From: an uncultured Lachnospiraceae bacterium
GTDB lineage: Bacteria; Bacillota; Clostridia; Lachnospirales; Lachnospiraceae
Length of the DNA stretch: 39,839 bases
Assembly: GCA_902761665.1 (NCBI GenBank)
Contig: CACWLA010000014.1
Span: 1 to 39,839 of the forward strand
Reading direction: 5' to 3'
Positions 32,649 to 39,839 of this stretch are shown here, piece after piece; position 1 is the first letter of the stretch, and every line of letters begins with the position of its first letter. Position numbers and translations under genes: made by a program. The notes beneath the pieces were generated by a model. That model did not search any database. It was not told where the DNA came from and saw nothing but the letters and a program-made list of their open reading frames with translations.

Positions 32649-32700
32649 ATGTTACCTCTTCATGCTTTCCGGAGAACAGTCCGGCAAAATTTTCATGCCG

Positions 32701-33792
32701 TCAGAACCGTTCCGGAAGTTTTCCGCCGAATACGGCTGCCAGCACCTCGTCCGTCAGTTCTCCGAAAGACGGACCGCAGCTGATCTGGTTCTGTTCGGGC
32801 ATCACGTTGAATTCAATGAAGACCGGCTCACCGTCTTCATTGACGGCGAAGTCCCAGCCGATCAGATCGAAATACGGAAGCGTAAGGTGGAGCCGTTTTA
32901 CGGTCTCTATGATCTTTTCAAAGCAGGGAACCTTGATATCTTTGAATTTCAGGCCGCTCGGGTGCTCATCCGTCCAGACGGATTTCCTCGTGACGGCTTT
33001 TTCCACAAGCCAGCCGTCCGGTTTTATCTGGCAGGAGATCCCGCCGGCGGAGATATTGTCCACGCGTGCACCGACGCCGCCCATCCGGAGGATCGTCGAA
33101 AGGATATGCACCTCTTCGTTAAAACGGAAGGAAACGACGCGCACCGTGTTCAGGGATCCCTTATTGATCCGGGCCAGGTCAGGATGCTGCCTGACGATCC
33201 TCTGTGCCACGAATCCGGAAATATAACCGTCAAAAATGTCCTTCACAGGCTGTGCATGGTCTTCATTGTCAAAGAAGACAAGGCCTGCACCGCCGCCCGT
33301 ATAGGTGGACGGCTTGAAGATCAGGTGCTCTTCCTTCGCGCAGAGTGCTTCTGCTTCGGCCCGCGTGATCGCTGTCTCGCCGTCTCCGTCGTAATAATAA
33401 CCGCCGATCCTCTTAACGACCGTTTCAGGCTTTCTGACCCCCGTCACCAGGCGGTTGTACATGCCTTTGTCGACGTAAGCCTGCCGCAGCAGAAGATTGT
33501 TGAAATACGGAAGGATCTTCCGGTACCACACGGAATCGGGAATGTATCTCGGATCGTAGGCATCCTGTCCGCTGCAGTACAGGTCATACCAGAATTTCTG
33601 CGGCTTTATGCCGTACGGCTTCCAGTAGCGGCAGACGGCCTCCCGATATTCCCTGTTTGTTCCCCGATAGCCGCCGCCGATCATTTTCACGCGTTTCCGG
33701 GCATATTTCTTTTTCTTCCTCGAAAGGCGGATCGTTCTGGCGAAAACGTACATTCTGTCCAGGCGGTTATGGGATAATAGTCTGTAAAGCAT
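32701..33792 (-). CDS. Sugar-transfer-associated ATP-grasp ligase (second)
   Basis: This 363-residue ATP-grasp protein is a close paralogue of the next gene. The central block from about residue 212 to 253 (SLNTVRVVSF, then HILSTILRMGGVGARVDN, then SAGGISC) is nearly the same in both. The ATP-binding segment is IFKPSTYTGGGAGLVFF at 158-174, and the metal-binding one is GWDFAVNEDGEPVFIEFNVM at 312-331. The N-terminus is very basic (RKKKKYARKRVK near residues 25-36), which may bring it to the membrane surface or to an anionic lipid-linked substrate. Substrate unknown. It is read 54 bases after the ATP-grasp gene at 33847-35073. Confidence 0.84.
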   Translation of the reverse strand: MLYRLLSHNRLDRMYVFARTIRLSRKKKKYARKRVKMIGGGYRGTNREYREAVCRYWKPYGIKPQKFWYDLYCSGQDAYDPRYIPDSVWYRKILPYFNNLLLRQAYVDKGMYNRLVTGVRKPETVVKRIGGYYYDGDGETAITRAEAEALCAKEEHLIFKPSTYTGGGAGLVFFDNEDHAQPVKDIFDGYISGFVAQRIVRQHPDLARINKGSLNTVRVVSFRFNEEVHILSTILRMGGVGARVDNISAGGISCQIKPDGWLVEKAVTRKSVWTDEHPSGLKFKDIKVPCFEKIIETVKRLHLTLPYFDLIGWDFAVNEDGEPVFIEFNVMPEQNQISCGPSFGELTDEVLAAVFGGKLPERF

Positions 33793-33846
33793 CGTGCTGC
33801 CCTCTGTTGATTCGTTTTGTTTGGAACAGACAGCCTTTCGCCTGCC

Positions 33847-35073
33847 TTATCTGAGCGGCGGAAGGAGGTCTCTCCTCATGATATTGTTGCCGTCGGCATC
33901 GACGACCTTCACGGATTCGAGGATCTTCTTTTCTTTCTCGTTGAATTCCGCAATGCTGTCTGCCACGATGTTCATCCCGGCAATGCGGTCGCTGCTGCTG
34001 GTGACGCCGCGCATGACGGTCCCCTTCGACCTGACCTGACGGAATTCGTTGATCAGTCCCTGCTTAACCATCTCGTCAAAGCCTTCCAGATGATCGAAGA
34101 TCCCGGAGCGGCAATAGATGAAATCGTTGACCACGATCTTGTGGCCGGTATCCTTCAGTTCCAGATCGGGCTTCAGGCCTAAGGTAATGTCGATCGTCGC
34201 AGAAATGACGTCCACACCGCAGGAATGCTTGATCAGCAGCCATTTCATGCCTCCGCCGGTCCTGGCACAGAATTCCAGAACGGAGACCCTGTCGCCGTCA
34301 TGCAGAAGCTGGATCAGCAGAGGCGAATCGACAAGGCCGAAGCCTTCCGCTATCTTCTGTGCGATCTCTTCGATCTTCTTCAGGACCGTTTCCGGAACTG
34401 CCGCCGGATAACGTCCGCGGAAGATCACGAAGCGGTCCTTGTTCCTGACCTTCTCACTGTTCGTCACCGACAGGATCCTGGCTTTTCCGTCGGTCACGAA
34501 AGCATCAACACTGATCTCCTCGCCGCTGAAATACTCTTCAATGATCACACCGCCGCTGCGGCTGATCTCACGGGCTTCCGCATAGAAGCGTCTCAGCTGA
34601 TACATGTTGTCCGCCTTGCGGACCCCTTTCGAGCTGTAGGCATCGATCGGTTTGACGACAAGCGGGAAGCGCAGACGGGATACGGCTTCCTCATCGAGGA
34701 AGTCCGTCGTTATGTAATCCGTAGTGGGGACGCCGATCTGCTTGAACCGCGTCTTCATCTTGATCTTATCCGATACGTCCTGCGCTGTCTCATAGTCAAT
34801 ATAGCAGGGCAGTCCAAGTTCTTCGGAGACCTGTGCCACGACCAGCAGCACCTGGTCCGCACAGACGGTCAGAACAAAGTCAACCTGTTCTTTTTCCGCA
34901 ATGATCTTGACTGCCGGAATATCAAAAATATCCACGCGGTAAAACTTATCGGCATAGGGTCTCGCCACCGCCTCGGAATTTCCGTCCGCAAGCACCGTAA
35001 CGATCCCCCTGCTTTTCAGCTGCTTGATCAGTTCGATCTGCGGGACCCCGCCCGCAACCACTAAAGCTTTCAC
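33847..35073 (-). CDS. ATP-grasp carboxylate-amine ligase-like protein
   Basis: This 408-residue enzyme belongs to a different ATP-grasp branch from the four others in the operon. It starts with a pre-ATP-grasp Rossmann-like domain (KALVVAGGVPQIELIKQLK) like PurK or carbamoyl-phosphate-synthase-type ligases. The ATP-grasp core follows, with FPLVVKPIDAYSSKGV near residue 131, IIEEYFSGEEISVDAFV near 172 and a metal-binding glutamate in VLEFCARTGGGMK near 265. Such ligases join amino acids or related acids to amines through an acyl phosphate. It lies between the priming transferase and the other ATP-grasp genes, 19 bases after the former. The product is not known. Confidence 0.87.
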   Translation of the reverse strand: MKALVVAGGVPQIELIKQLKSRGIVTVLADGNSEAVARPYADKFYRVDIFDIPAVKIIAEKEQVDFVLTVCADQVLLVVAQVSEELGLPCYIDYETAQDVSDKIKMKTRFKQIGVPTTDYITTDFLDEEAVSRLRFPLVVKPIDAYSSKGVRKADNMYQLRRFYAEAREISRSGGVIIEEYFSGEEISVDAFVTDGKARILSVTNSEKVRNKDRFVIFRGRYPAAVPETVLKKIEEIAQKIAEGFGLVDSPLLIQLLHDGDRVSVLEFCARTGGGMKWLLIKHSCGVDVISATIDITLGLKPDLELKDTGHKIVVNDFIYCRSGIFDHLEGFDEMVKQGLINEFRQVRSKGTVMRGVTSSSDRIAGMNIVADSIAEFNEKEKKILESVKVVDADGNNIMRRDLLPPLR

Positions 35074-35091
35074 GATAATTCTCCGTATTCG

Positions 35092-35862
35092 TTAATTCGC
35101 ATCAGATCCCGGCTGAGTGACGGACTCGTTCTGTCCGGCTGCTTTCGCCGCTTCATCCGCAAGGATCTGTTTCTTGGTCCGCGTTTCCAGAAGATTCTTT
35201 CCGTTGAATTTGATCCTGTTGGAGTTCGTTCTCATCTCGCTCCTCGAGAAAAGGATCTTAAAGGTCTTCAGGACCATTTTAACATCCAGCCCGAAGCTGA
35301 CATGTTCAACATAGTAGATGTCGCTCTCAAACTGATCGTTCCAGGTCCAGGTTGCCGAATCCAGCTGGTCCGTTCCGCCGATCCGCCAGCAGGCAAGACC
35401 CGGCCGGACGCTGTGTCTGTACTTATGTCTCTCATTGTACAGGGGAAGATAATCGACCATCAGCGGGCGCGGTCCGATCACGGACATCGTACCGTTGAAC
35501 ACATTGAAAAGGCCCGGCAGTTCATCCAGAGAAGTCCGCCGCAGGAAGCGCCCGAACGGCGTGATCCTTTCCGCAGGCGTCAGATGCTTCCCGTCTCTTT
35601 CGGTCTCATTGAGCATGGAGCGGAACTTGTACATGGCAAAGATCTCGCCGTCTTTTCCGGGCCTTTTATCCATGTAAAAAATCGGCCTTCCGTGTATGAT
35701 CAGCTCAAGAAGCATCAGAACCAGCAGTACCGGGCTCAGGATGATGATCGCCGTCCCGCTGAGCACGACGTCCAGCACTCTCTTGATGCAGCGGGTATAT
35801 AAGGTATCTTTCGGATGAGGGATATCCGTTCTGATCTTCTGTTCCGCCTTCGTTTCAGCCAT
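35092..35862 (-). CDS. Undecaprenyl-phosphate phosphoglycosyl transferase (priming sugar transferase)
   Basis: The 256-residue protein has one hydrophobic re-entrant segment near residues 30-53 and a cytoplasmic catalytic domain of the monotopic PGT family. IFYMDKRPGKDGEIFAMYKFRSM (from about 70), TSLDELPGLFNVFNG with the catalytic Asp-Glu pair (about 112-126), and MSVIGPRP (about 128-135) are visible. It would start the lipid-linked chain by moving a sugar phosphate to undecaprenyl phosphate. The usual extra N-terminal membrane domain of WcaJ is absent. The C-terminus carries a polar extension of about 50 residues after the core. It lies between the first ATP-grasp gene and the carboxylate-amine ligase-like gene. 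The sugar is unknown. Confidence 0.94.
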   Translation of the reverse strand: MAETKAEQKIRTDIPHPKDTLYTRCIKRVLDVVLSGTAIIILSPVLLVLMLLELIIHGRPIFYMDKRPGKDGEIFAMYKFRSMLNETERDGKHLTPAERITPFGRFLRRTSLDELPGLFNVFNGTMSVIGPRPLMVDYLPLYNERHKYRHSVRPGLACWRIGGTDQLDSATWTWNDQFESDIYYVEHVSFGLDVKMVLKTFKILFSRSEMRTNSNRIKFNGKNLLETRTKKQILADEAAKAAGQNESVTQPGSDAN

Positions 35863-35889
35863 CTTGCATCTCTCCTTTATGCGGCAGTC

Positions 35890-37074
35890 TCATTCCCTGC
35901 TGCTCACGTAAGCTTCATAAAATGCTTTCGTATCGACAGCAAAAAGGCCTTTTTTCTCAAAGAAAGCCTTGACCCGCGGCTTTTTCAGCGCAGCCCCCGA
36001 CAGGACCTGGGAATAGTCCAGCGCAGCATGGGAATTGATCTCGCAGAGTTTCATTCCCTCTTCGGTTATGATGATATCGAAGCCCATGTAATCCAGGGAA
36101 GACATGTGGCTGCACATCTTCAGAATCATCTTCCTGACGTAAGGCCAGTTCGGAAGCTGTCCGTCTTTCCACAGAATGCCGGTATCCGGATGCCGGTCGA
36201 TCCGCCAGTTGCCGTCTTCACAAAAACGGCGGTAACGGACACCGACGGGTGCGTATTTGCCGGTTTCAAAGTCAAAACCGACGCCGACGCCGCCGGCGGA
36301 CAGGTTGCTGGTCCCGCCGGAGATCGCCGCACCGAATCTGGCAAAGGAGATCACGTCGGCAAACTCCGCCGGTGCATAACGGTCCCTGGAAGGGACCTTG
36401 CACATGATTACGCGGAGCGTGCATTCACTGTCCGGCCAGATCTTCGCGAGATCGTGATGCTGCCTGGCGTATTCCGTGATGATGTAATTGCGCATCATGT
36501 CCTGGATCTCGTCAAAGCGTGCCGTATCGATCGGCTTGTTGTTTTCAAAAAGGCTGCCGTCACGGAGTTCCAGTTTGATGAACCCGAGGCCGCCGGACGT
36601 ACCGGAATTCGGCTTCATGGCCAGGATCTTTTTCTGCTCCAGAAGATGCCGGAGGAAATCCTTATCCTTCGGGATATCCTGCGGGCAGTCCATCAGATAG
36701 GTAAAACCGCCGCCGCAGAGTTCATTCTCCACGTAGACATAGTATTCCGGCATCGTCTCTTCGCAGCCGCCGCTGTTCAGAACGTATTTCAGCGTGGTCT
36801 TGTCCAGCCATTTTAGGAAATGGTTGTTCAGCGGATGCAGCATGAAATACGGATAATCCGGGACATAATCCCGCCAGTTTTCCTCCGTCAGGCCGTACAG
36901 TTCGATCCGCCCGGGAAAGAACCCCTTTTCCATCGCCCATCTTTTCTTATCTTCATCCGCAACCGGAAAAGCGATCTCATCGTCGCGCAGTTTCTTCACG
37001 AACATGCGCGACCAGCGGTAATCCATCCCCAGCGCGCGGACTTTTTCCAGCAACACATCGTAATTCGTTGTCAT
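35890..37074 (-). CDS. Sugar-transfer-associated ATP-grasp ligase (first)
   Basis: The protein is 394 residues from the ATG at 37072-37074. That start is chosen over an in-frame GTG at 37090-37092 because GAAGGGA lies nine bases before it. ATP binding is indicated by AMKPNSGTSGGLGFIKLE at 152-169. A second block, HHDLAKIWPDSECTLRVIM, lies at 206-224, and the metal site is in MGFDIIITEEGMKLCEINSH at 330-349. The N-terminal 130 residues (with YVLNSGGCEE near 97) are not shared in detail with the other three, so the acceptor may differ. It follows the acyltransferase gene closely and precedes the priming transferase gene. Confidence 0.82.
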   Translation of the reverse strand: MTTNYDVLLEKVRALGMDYRWSRMFVKKLRDDEIAFPVADEDKKRWAMEKGFFPGRIELYGLTEENWRDYVPDYPYFMLHPLNNHFLKWLDKTTLKYVLNSGGCEETMPEYYVYVENELCGGGFTYLMDCPQDIPKDKDFLRHLLEQKKILAMKPNSGTSGGLGFIKLELRDGSLFENNKPIDTARFDEIQDMMRNYIITEYARQHHDLAKIWPDSECTLRVIMCKVPSRDRYAPAEFADVISFARFGAAISGGTSNLSAGGVGVGFDFETGKYAPVGVRYRRFCEDGNWRIDRHPDTGILWKDGQLPNWPYVRKMILKMCSHMSSLDYMGFDIIITEEGMKLCEINSHAALDYSQVLSGAALKKPRVKAFFEKKGLFAVDTKAFYEAYVSSRE

Positions 37075-37088
37075 CTGTGTGTTTCCCT

Positions 37089-37658
37089 TCACTGCGTGAT
37101 CTTGCGGCTGTTTTCAAACTGCTCCCACATGTATTTTTCCAGTTCTTCCGAGGTCTCCTGGTGCTTCGGCGCGAGTTCCGGCGGATACCGGTCTTCTCTT
37201 CTTTCCAGCCATTCGTCAAAACTGCAGATATACCTGGCCGGAACGCCGCCCACGACTGTCCCTGCAGGAACATCCTTCGTGACCACGGCGCCGGCCGCGA
37301 CCACCGCATTCGGACCGATCCTGACGCCCCCGACTATGGTCGTATTGGTCCCGATGAATACGTTGTCCATCAGTTCGATGCAGCCGATCGTTTCCAGGGC
37401 ATCCTTCCTGTCTCCCTCGGGGAGCTTTCTCAGAACAAAGTGCGTGATATCGTGCGTGGCAAACGTAACATTCGACGCCAGGCGCACGTTGTCGTGGATC
37501 CGGATGAGCCGTGCATACAGTGGGATCCTTCGGTCCATGATGGTAACGTTTTTCCCGATCGCTCCGAAGATATGCTTCCGGCGCAGATAGTCTACACGCT
37601 TCACGCTGCTCATCATCGACCAGAGGCGAAGCGTCTGCCACAAACGTTTTCCAGTCAT
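37089..37658 (-). CDS. Hexapeptide-repeat O-acyltransferase (maltose/NodL-type)
   Basis: The 189-residue protein has the left-handed beta-helix hexapeptide repeats of the Maa/NodL acetyltransferases. Its catalytic histidine is in FATHDITHF near residue 70. The repeat region [21 protein letters not shown], from about residue 96, ends in [13 protein letters not shown], a common closing motif. It would transfer an acetyl or other acyl group to a sugar or amine of the surface polymer. It is the first gene of the operon, with the promoter at 37776-37804 upstream. AAGGAG is visible just before the start. Confidence 0.88.
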   Translation of the reverse strand: MTGKRLWQTLRLWSMMSSVKRVDYLRRKHIFGAIGKNVTIMDRRIPLYARLIRIHDNVRLASNVTFATHDITHFVLRKLPEGDRKDALETIGCIELMDNVFIGTNTTIVGGVRIGPNAVVAAGAVVTKDVPAGTVVGGVPARYICSFDEWLERREDRYPPELAPKHQETSEELEKYMWEQFENSRKITQ

Positions 37659-37775
37659 CTTGTCTCCTTATCCGAAACAGAAGCCAACGGCTCTGCTTTC
37701 CGTCAAATCCAAAGATCATGTGGGCAATTCATCCTCCTTTTTTCGGCAGGCTACAGTATCCCACAATATTAATAT

Positions 37776-37804
37776 ACTATACCCTTTTCTCCTATTATTG
37801 TCAA
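37776..37804 (-). promoter_or_regulatory. Promoter of the surface-polymer operon
   Basis: TTGACA (37799-37804) and TATAGT (37776-37781) on the minus strand are separated by 17 bases, eleven of twelve consensus positions. The start of transcription is expected near 37769, giving an untranslated leader of about 110 bases. Confidence 0.85.
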
Positions 37805-38093
37805 TGTCAGCTGGTTTTGGAACACCATGCAGTATTGACCATCGAAAAACCTTAAAATCAACTAATACTCAGTAGCAATTCAGCTTTAATTATGCTATGG
37901 TTATTATGTTTTTTGAAAAACACATCCAAGGATAATATACCGGAATAGACCATCTTCAGGAAAAACACAATCATCATAGTTGTGATGGAAAAGATATATT
38001 TGAGGAAACCCAGGATAATGGATACCGTCGTATATCGGTATCTTATTATCTGCTTGATAAAGATCGCTGTACTGAGTATTTGGAGGGTAAAGG
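37805..38093. other. AT-rich stretch with no clear gene
   Basis: Base composition falls sharply here compared with the genes on the left. A minus-strand frame of 92 codons overlaps the next gene and is hydrophobic but has no family features. On the plus strand a frame from about 37948 to 38104 has no start codon. It may be the decayed end of a former gene. No terminator or promoter can be placed with confidence; the ribosome binding site of the next gene is at 38082-38087. Confidence 0.5.
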
Positions 38094-39164
38094 ATGGAAG
38101 AAATAAAAGAAGAAAGAAACTGGGGAATAGAAACACTTCGAATGCTTGCCATGTTTATGGTTCTCATTCTTCATATTTTAAGGCAAGATGGAGTACTCAC
38201 CGCCGGCAAGCAATATCCGGTTCAGTATAAAACAGCCTGGTTCCTGGAAATCGCGGCATATTGTGCAGTAAATTGTTATGCCCTGATTTCAGGTTATGTT
38301 GGCATTCGCAGACCGTATAAATACACCAGTATCATAGAGTTATGGCTGAGAGTATTGTTTTATTCAATATTGGGAACTTTTGTTGTGTATCTTATCAACC
38401 CAGGTCAGGTAGGACGCAGCGAATGGATAAAAGCTTTATTCCCAATTATGAAGAGTCAATATTGGTTCTTTACCGCATACTTCGCTGCCTTCTTTTTCCT
38501 TCCTATTTCCATTATGGCTGCAAAAAAGTTGACGAAGAAACAGTATACGATGCTGTTGATTGGATTGATTATTGTTCTTTCTCTTCTTCCGACTCTTTTC
38601 AGAACAGATGCTTTTCAAATGAGGGGAGGATATTGTGCCGTCTGGCTTCTCGTTCTCTATATGATCGGCGGCTATATCCGCATATATGGGTTATTTGAGG
38701 ATCACGGTAAGCTATTATGGGGCGTTGGATATCTAATAATCATTACATTAACCTGGCTGTCAAAAATGCTATTGGAGAGACTCGGAAAAAACGGAAATAT
38801 CCTCGTCAGCTATACATCTCCAACCATTTTGCTGGCCGCCTTGATGCTTTTAGGGTTATTTAAAGAAGTTCATTTTTCTACTGGAGTGGCTAAGTGGCTT
38901 AGATATATTTCTCCGGCAGTTTTCAGTGTATATTTGATTCACGCCAATCCACTCATGTGGAGTAATGTGTTTGTGAAAACGATTGTAAGATTTACTTCAT
39001 ACCATCCATGCATACTTGTATTAGTAGTTCTTCTCTATGCCCTAGTATTCTTTGTTGTTTGTGTACTGTTCGATCTGATACGAAATCAATTAGTAAAAGT
39101 ATTGAAAATAAAGAAACAATTACTCACTCTGGAAGAAAAGCTAATAGGTAACATCTGGGAATAA
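38094..39164 (+). CDS. Acyltransferase-3 family membrane protein
   Basis: The 356-residue protein has about ten membrane segments and the features of the acyltransferase-3 (OafA/YiaH-like) family. RNWGIETLRMLAMFMVLILH at residues 8-27 carries the conserved arginine and histidine. CYALISGYVG near residue 61 and VFSVYLIHANPLMW near the end match the Bacillota members. Such proteins acetylate sugars or lipids of the cell envelope. GGAGGG at 38082-38087 supports the start. The gene is convergent with nothing and faces away from the surface-polymer operon. Its codon use and base composition are clearly lower in GC than the neighbouring operon, so it was probably acquired separately. Confidence 0.88.
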   Translation: MEEIKEERNWGIETLRMLAMFMVLILHILRQDGVLTAGKQYPVQYKTAWFLEIAAYCAVNCYALISGYVGIRRPYKYTSIIELWLRVLFYSILGTFVVYLINPGQVGRSEWIKALFPIMKSQYWFFTAYFAAFFFLPISIMAAKKLTKKQYTMLLIGLIIVLSLLPTLFRTDAFQMRGGYCAVWLLVLYMIGGYIRIYGLFEDHGKLLWGVGYLIIITLTWLSKMLLERLGKNGNILVSYTSPTILLAALMLLGLFKEVHFSTGVAKWLRYISPAVFSVYLIHANPLMWSNVFVKTIVRFTSYHPCILVLVVLLYALVFFVVCVLFDLIRNQLVKVLKIKKQLLTLEEKLIGNIWE

Positions 39165-39292
39165 TCGAGTATGATTGAAAATATAAAAAAACCTTATGCC
39201 TCCTAAGTGAGATAATCCAGGTTCAAATCCAGGCAGTAACGTGAATTTCACGCTATTTATAGCCAAGACAATGGGGTATCCAAAGTTGTTTC
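39165..39292 (+). other. Intergenic stretch with a tRNA T-arm-like sequence
   Basis: GGTTCAAATCC (39220-39230) with flanking CCAGG on both sides resembles a TpsiC arm with one mismatched pair. CTCCTAAG ten bases before it resembles an anticodon loop, but no full cloverleaf forms. It may be a tRNA remnant. A short palindrome, CGTGAATTTCACG, follows at 39240-39252. Confidence 0.3.
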
Positions 39293-39386
39293 GGGTCTGT
39301 CATTTTTAGGGTCTGGTTTTAGGGTATAACTTTCGGGTCTGGTTTTAGGGCCTGACTTTAGGGTCTGGGTTTAGGGTCCGACCGAT
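39293..39386 (+). repeat. 13-bp degenerate tandem repeat, seven units
   Basis: Units with consensus GGGTCTGGTTTTA start at 39293 (a 16-base variant), 39309, 39322, 39335, 39348, 39361 and 39374. GGG recurs every 13 bases while the inner bases vary. The array is directly upstream of the insertion sequence and does not encode a protein in any frame. Confidence 0.88.
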
Positions 39387-39416
39387 TCAGTGGGGCTGTG
39401 AAAAAACGCCCTAACG

Positions 39417-39455
39417 AAAAAGAGGTCATCTGGTTTAAGCCAGGTGACCCTTTTT
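39417..39455. terminator. Hairpin upstream of the transposase gene
   Basis: GGTCATCTGG and CCAGGTGACC pair with one mismatch, flanked by AAAAAG and CTTTTTG, so it can stop transcripts in both directions. Such a structure near the end of an insertion sequence shields the transposase from outside transcription. Confidence 0.8.
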
Positions 39456-39465
39456 GTGTTAGAAT

Positions 39466-39523
39466 GGACTTGCTATGAACAATTCAACACGCCCGGACTT
39501 GCTATGAACAATTCAACACGCCC
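39466..39523 (+). repeat. Exact 29-bp tandem duplication over the transposase start codon
   Basis: Positions 39466-39494 and 39495-39523 are the same (beginning GGACTTGCTATGAACAATTC). Both contain an ATG. The first leads to a ten-codon peptide that stops inside the second copy, and the second opens the transposase. TTAGAAT (39459-39465) and ATTCTAA (39526-39532) flank the pair as an inverted repeat. Confidence 0.95.
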
Positions 39524-39839
39524 CTATTCTAACCCTAAACAAGGATTTTTGCCAGTCTTTCTTTCGGATTGTTTGGACCTGTTGGATCCGGTTTTCACGT
39601 TTGACAGATTCATGGAGGGAATCGATGTTCAAAAGTATCTGAAGAAAGTCCCGAGACATATAACAGGGCGTCTCAGATACAATCCGGTCAACATGCTGAA
39701 AACCGTACTCTTTGGATTCATGACCGGCGGGTACTGCTCTTTGAGAGAACTGGAGGACAACTGTAAAGTCAATCTACGATTTATGTATCTGATGGATAGA
39801 GAGACGCCAACCTATCGAACCTTCGGATATTTCATCAAT
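39504..39839 (+). mobile_element. IS1182-family transposase, N-terminal part
   Basis: The frame is open from the ATG at 39504 to the window end, 112 codons. It begins MNNSTRPYSNPKQGFLPVFL and contains LRYNPVNMLKTVLFGFMTGG and CSLRELEDNCKVNLRFMYLM. This is the DUF772-type N-terminal domain of IS1182 (IS4-like, DDE) transposases. The catalytic residues lie further downstream, so intactness cannot be judged. The start region is duplicated. It lies beside low-GC DNA, which fits a recently acquired segment. Confidence 0.9.

Noticed and set aside
37948-38104. Plus-strand protein-like frame without a start codon, ending just inside the acyltransferase gene
   Set aside because: It could be a decayed gene end, but no start, domain or homologue can be named.
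37858-38136. Minus-strand 92-codon hydrophobic open frame
   Set aside because: It overlaps the well-supported acyltransferase gene, has no ribosome binding site and no family features; AT-rich DNA gives such frames by chance.
39293-39386. TTTAGGG-like repeats as telomeric or eukaryotic DNA
   Set aside because: The period is 13 bases and degenerate, and the surroundings are plainly bacterial.

Overview
The window looks like chromosomal DNA from an amino-acid-fermenting anaerobe, most likely a moderately high-GC member of the Bacillota (Clostridia-like). The signs are strong AGGAGG-type ribosome binding sites, consensus sigma-A-type promoters, a lysine riboswitch with an intrinsic terminator, and a complete lysine-fermentation gene set. 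The species cannot be fixed from sequence alone. GC is high by eye up to about 37.7 kb and clearly lower to the right of that.

Region 1 (1-2850, + strand) is the end of a histidine-utilisation operon: the C-terminus of imidazolonepropionase (hutI), histidine ammonia-lyase (hutH) and a TSUP-family membrane transporter. A perfect bidirectional hairpin terminator (2901-2938) separates it from the convergent lysine operon.

Region 2 (2956-11554, - strand) is a lysine fermentation operon read from right to left: kal, kce, kdd, kamA, kamD, kamE and an acetoacetyl-CoA synthetase gene. The leader carries a promoter, a lysine riboswitch aptamer (about 11313-11480) and an intrinsic terminator (11292-11324). 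The 3' strand of aptamer helix P1 lies inside the 5' arm of the terminator, which is the geometry of a lysine-activated (ON) switch and fits a catabolic operon. Two spacers inside the operon contain an 82-bp palindromic dispersed repeat, and one of them also has short tandem repeats.

Region 3 (11581-17126, - strand) holds an XRE regulator with a membrane domain, then kamB-kamC (accessory proteins proposed to reactivate lysine 5,6-aminomutase), a MEMO-AMMECR1 fusion and the AmmeMemoRadiSam radical-SAM enzyme. Divergent from kamB, behind a perfect consensus promoter, is a cobalamin adenosyltransferase gene. Its product would make the adenosylcobalamin needed by KamDE.

Region 4 (17860-23742, + strand) contains a PAP2-family membrane protein, a three-gene ABC-2 (NatAB-like) exporter, a YcxB-like membrane protein and a HAD hydrolase. 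Region 5 (23809-27611, - strand) contains type I L-asparaginase, a TRAP-type large permease with a 95-residue membrane partner, and a LysR regulator.

Region 6 (27703-37804, - strand) is a nine-gene surface-polymer operon behind a strong promoter. It encodes a hexapeptide-repeat acyltransferase, five ATP-grasp ligases (four of the sugar-transfer-associated type), one priming phosphoglycosyl transferase, an opine-dehydrogenase-like enzyme and a Wzx-like flippase. No ordinary glycosyltransferase or polymerase is present. This is the best candidate in the window for an undescribed system: a lipid-linked sugar that may be elaborated by amide or ester ligation of amino acids or opines rather than by adding sugars.

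Region 7 (37805-39839) is AT-richer and looks acquired: an acyltransferase-3 family membrane protein, a 13-bp degenerate tandem repeat, a hairpin, a 29-bp tandem duplication spanning the start codon, and the 5' part of an IS1182-family transposase that runs off the window.
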